Below, one piece after another: positions 4,906-5,878 of a stretch of 5,878 nucleotides of DNA. This stretch comes from Bacteroidales bacterium UBA4347 (GTDB taxonomy: Bacteria; Bacteroidota; Bacteroidia; Bacteroidales; P3). The translations under genes were made by a program, and so were the position numbers. Positions within the stretch are counted from its first letter, which is position 1. Every line of letters begins with the position of its first letter. The DNA lies in the NCBI GenBank assembly GCA_002394185.1, contig DGTB01000072.1:2234-8111 (forward strand). The letters run 5' to 3'. The notes under the pieces are model-generated. The model was not told where the DNA came from. It saw nothing but the letters and a program-made list of their open reading frames with translations, and searched no databases.

Positions 4906-5340
4906 TTACTGTTTGGTGAGTGGGTAGGTGGCACCGTTCATCTTTAATGTCAACGTATTGCCGTTGATGGAGAATGTGGCACTAGCAGGCTCATGCGTAT
5001 CTGGGTTCTCTAACGCCATTGTTCCATTTCCCGAAGAATAAGTGTACGTCCCTTGGTAATGATTGGCCGAGTAGTCAAGTTTGTGCATGGTGACATAAGC
5101 CTGATTACCCATTTGCGAAAATCGGATTATTACATTATTAAAGCCATTTATGGCTTCCGAACCGGTCATATTACCCCATTCCCAGTGTGTTTGGGAAATT
5201 GATTCGGGGTAGTTGGCGGAACTGCTGCCGCCACCGCCGGAGGGGTTGTCGTCGGTGTTGTCCTTGTTGCAGGACGAAAATGTGAACATTGTGGCTGCCA
5301 CAAAGAGCAGCATGGTCAGTTTTTTGATGTTTTGGTACAT
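4906..5340 (-). CDS. Small beta-rich lipoprotein
   Basis: A 144-residue protein with a clear lipoprotein signal: n-region with two Lys (KK), hydrophobic core LLFVAATMFTF, lipobox FSSC, lipidation at Cys24. An acidic stretch (NKDNTDD) follows the Cys; acidic residues there are known to direct lipoproteins to the cell surface in Bacteroidota, so surface display is plausible. A Gly/Ser linker (35-41) leads to a ~100-residue domain of alternating strand-like segments (NNVIIRFSQMG, QAYVTMHKLDY, YQGTYTYSSGNGTMAL, ATFSINGNTLTLKMNGATYPLTKQ). This resembles the lipocalin-like or small beta-barrel lipoproteins common in the phylum, but I cannot name a family. It is more AT-rich than its neighbours. It is probably monocistronic: a structured leader lies upstream and a hairpin downstream. 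Confidence 0.85.
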   Translation of the reverse strand: MYQNIKKLTMLLFVAATMFTFSSCNKDNTDDNPSGGGGSSSANYPESISQTHWEWGNMTGSEAINGFNNVIIRFSQMGNQAYVTMHKLDYSANHYQGTYTYSSGNGTMALENPDTHEPASATFSINGNTLTLKMNGATYPLTKQ

Positions 5341-5400
5341 GTTGTAAAGGTTTTTTGTTAAACAATAATTTATGGTGCGTATTTCGCACCCCTTTACAAC
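5341..5400 (-). promoter_or_regulatory. Structured leader closing on the start codon
   Basis: Read as RNA on the - strand, GUUGUAAAGG (5400-5391) pairs perfectly with CCUUUACAAC (5350-5341), which directly abuts the AUG at 5340. Inside, GGUGCG-AAAUA-CGCACC (5390-5374) forms a 6-bp hairpin stacked directly on the outer helix with no gap. A minor hairpin UUGU-UUA-ACAA (5365-5355) is possible, giving a small three-way junction. The outer helix would occlude the bases next to the start codon. It may be a cis-regulatory RNA element; the outer repeat could alternatively be a DNA operator. It matches no riboswitch class I know. Confidence 0.5.
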
Positions 5401-5401
5401 T

Positions 5402-5424
5402 ATTATAACAGGGTTTTTCCAAAA
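5402..5424 (-). promoter_or_regulatory. Possible sigma70-like promoter of the small lipoprotein gene
   Basis: The - strand carries TATAAT at 5407-5402. A 17-base spacer upstream would place TAGACT as a poor -35 ending at 5425. No TTTG-N19-TAnnTTTG match like the other two promoters is visible here. If this -10 were used, the transcript would begin around 5395, inside the outer stem of the leader. The true start is therefore unclear. Confidence 0.25.
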
Positions 5425-5428
5425 AGTC

Positions 5429-5443
5429 TACATGGGGGATGTA
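5429..5443 (-). terminator. Weak hairpin downstream of comM
   Basis: On the - strand TACAT-CCCCC-ATGTA (5443-5429) is followed by GACTTTTTGG. The stem is only five pairs and AT-rich, but the T run follows closely and the site is 23 bases past the comM stop. It may be a weak terminator, or nothing. Confidence 0.3.
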
Positions 5444-5466
5444 ATTTTATGAATTTTTAACATTCG

Positions 5467-5878
5467 TCATCTTCCCCACGAGTCGCGGTCGAGCGAGCGG
5501 TAGGTGATGGCCTCACGCAGGTGGTCGGGGCTGATGGTGGGGGAGGCTTCGAGGTCGGCGATGGTGCGGCTGACGCGCAGGATGCGGTCGTAGGCGCGGG
5601 CCGAGAGGCCGAGGCGGTTCATGGCCATCTCCATGATTTGGCGGCATTCGTCGGTGAGCTGGCAATGCTCGCGCGTGAGCTTGCTGCCCATCTGGGCGTT
5701 GCAATGCACGCCGGGGTGGCCCATGAAGCGGGCGGTCTGTATGGCCCGCGCGGCCACCACGCGTTCGCGGATGGCGGCGCTGCTCTCGGCGCGCCCCTCC
5801 TGGTTCAGCTGGCTCACCGGTACGGGGGTGACCTCGATGTGAATGTCGATGCGGTCCATCAGCGGGCCGCTGACCTTG
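5467..5878 (-). CDS. comM: YifB/ComM-family Mg-chelatase-like AAA ATPase, C-terminal part (5' end outside window)
   Basis: The frame enters from the right edge and gives ~136 residues ending in ...LDRDSWGR and a TGA. It starts KVSGPLMDRIDIHIEVTPVPV, the highly conserved signature near the end of the AAA core in this family. It continues through the Mg-chelatase C-terminal helical domain (AIRERVVAARAIQTARF, LTREHCQLTDECRQIMEMAMNRLGLSARAYDRILRVSRTIADLE, HLREAITYRSLDR). The ATG at 5859 is internal, since homology continues before it. ComM is a hexameric helicase that promotes branch migration during natural transformation in some Proteobacteria; in Bacteroidota the role is presumed similar but untested as far as I know. 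The Walker motifs lie outside the window. Confidence 0.95.
   Translation of the reverse strand, partial: KVSGPLMDRIDIHIEVTPVPVSQLNQEGRAESSAAIRERVVAARAIQTARFMGHPGVHCNAQMGSKLTREHCQLTDECRQIMEMAMNRLGLSARAYDRILRVSRTIADLEASPTISPDHLREAITYRSLDRDSWGR

Noticed and set aside
5171..5422. - strand 83-residue frame overlapping the small lipoprotein gene start
   Set aside because: It overlaps the lipoprotein gene in another frame, crosses the structured leader and has low-complexity Gln/Arg content; the lipoprotein frame has a clear signal peptide and lipobox.

Overview
The window looks like a moderately GC-rich Bacteroidales (Bacteroidota) chromosome. Three things point there. The C-terminus of EF-Ts at the left edge matches my memory of Bacteroides EF-Ts almost word for word in places (NPAHVDSEEHM). 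Two promoters fit the Bacteroidota sigma-ABfr pattern TTTG-N19-TAnnTTTG exactly. The accessory genes are Bacteroidota-style lipoproteins, TonB C-terminal domains and CarboxypepD_reg-like domains. The genus cannot be fixed from this sequence.

Layout, left to right. (1) 1-315 (+): the 3' end of tsf, followed by a strong hairpin terminator at 344-374. (2) 376-560: a convergent intergenic stretch with four degenerate palindromes about 42 bp apart. (3) 561-2439 (-): a three-gene cluster read right to left from a promoter at 2462-2492. Its members are an unrecognised exported protein, then a TonB-C protein, then a CarboxypepD_reg-like protein. The last two begin with the same 58-residue Cys-rich cytoplasmic-looking module, encoded by a perfect 175-bp direct repeat; their remaining domains are unrelated. 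(4) 2497-4747 (-): a tightly packed operon of a DUF4419 lipoprotein, an unrecognised 132-residue protein and a four-repeat TPR protein, behind a second textbook promoter at 4787-4817. (5) 4906-5340 (-): a small lipoprotein whose leader can fold into a closed RNA structure ending right at the start codon. (6) 5467-5878 (-): the 3' end of a YifB/ComM-family Mg-chelatase-like AAA ATPase.

How it may work together. tsf and comM are housekeeping genes flanking an accessory island of cell-envelope proteins. The most unusual part is region 3. A Cys4 module (C-x5-C-x3-C-x2-C) plus a signal-peptide-like hydrophobic segment is joined to two different periplasmic-type domains, both linked to TonB-dependent outer-membrane systems. 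Its DNA identity begins at the start codon and ends at the module boundary. The third gene of the set shares only the first five residues (MTHGK) and runs out of frame into the next gene. This looks like a recently duplicated or gene-converted N-terminal cassette that swaps output domains. The second signal worth attention is the structured leader of the small lipoprotein gene at 5341-5400.
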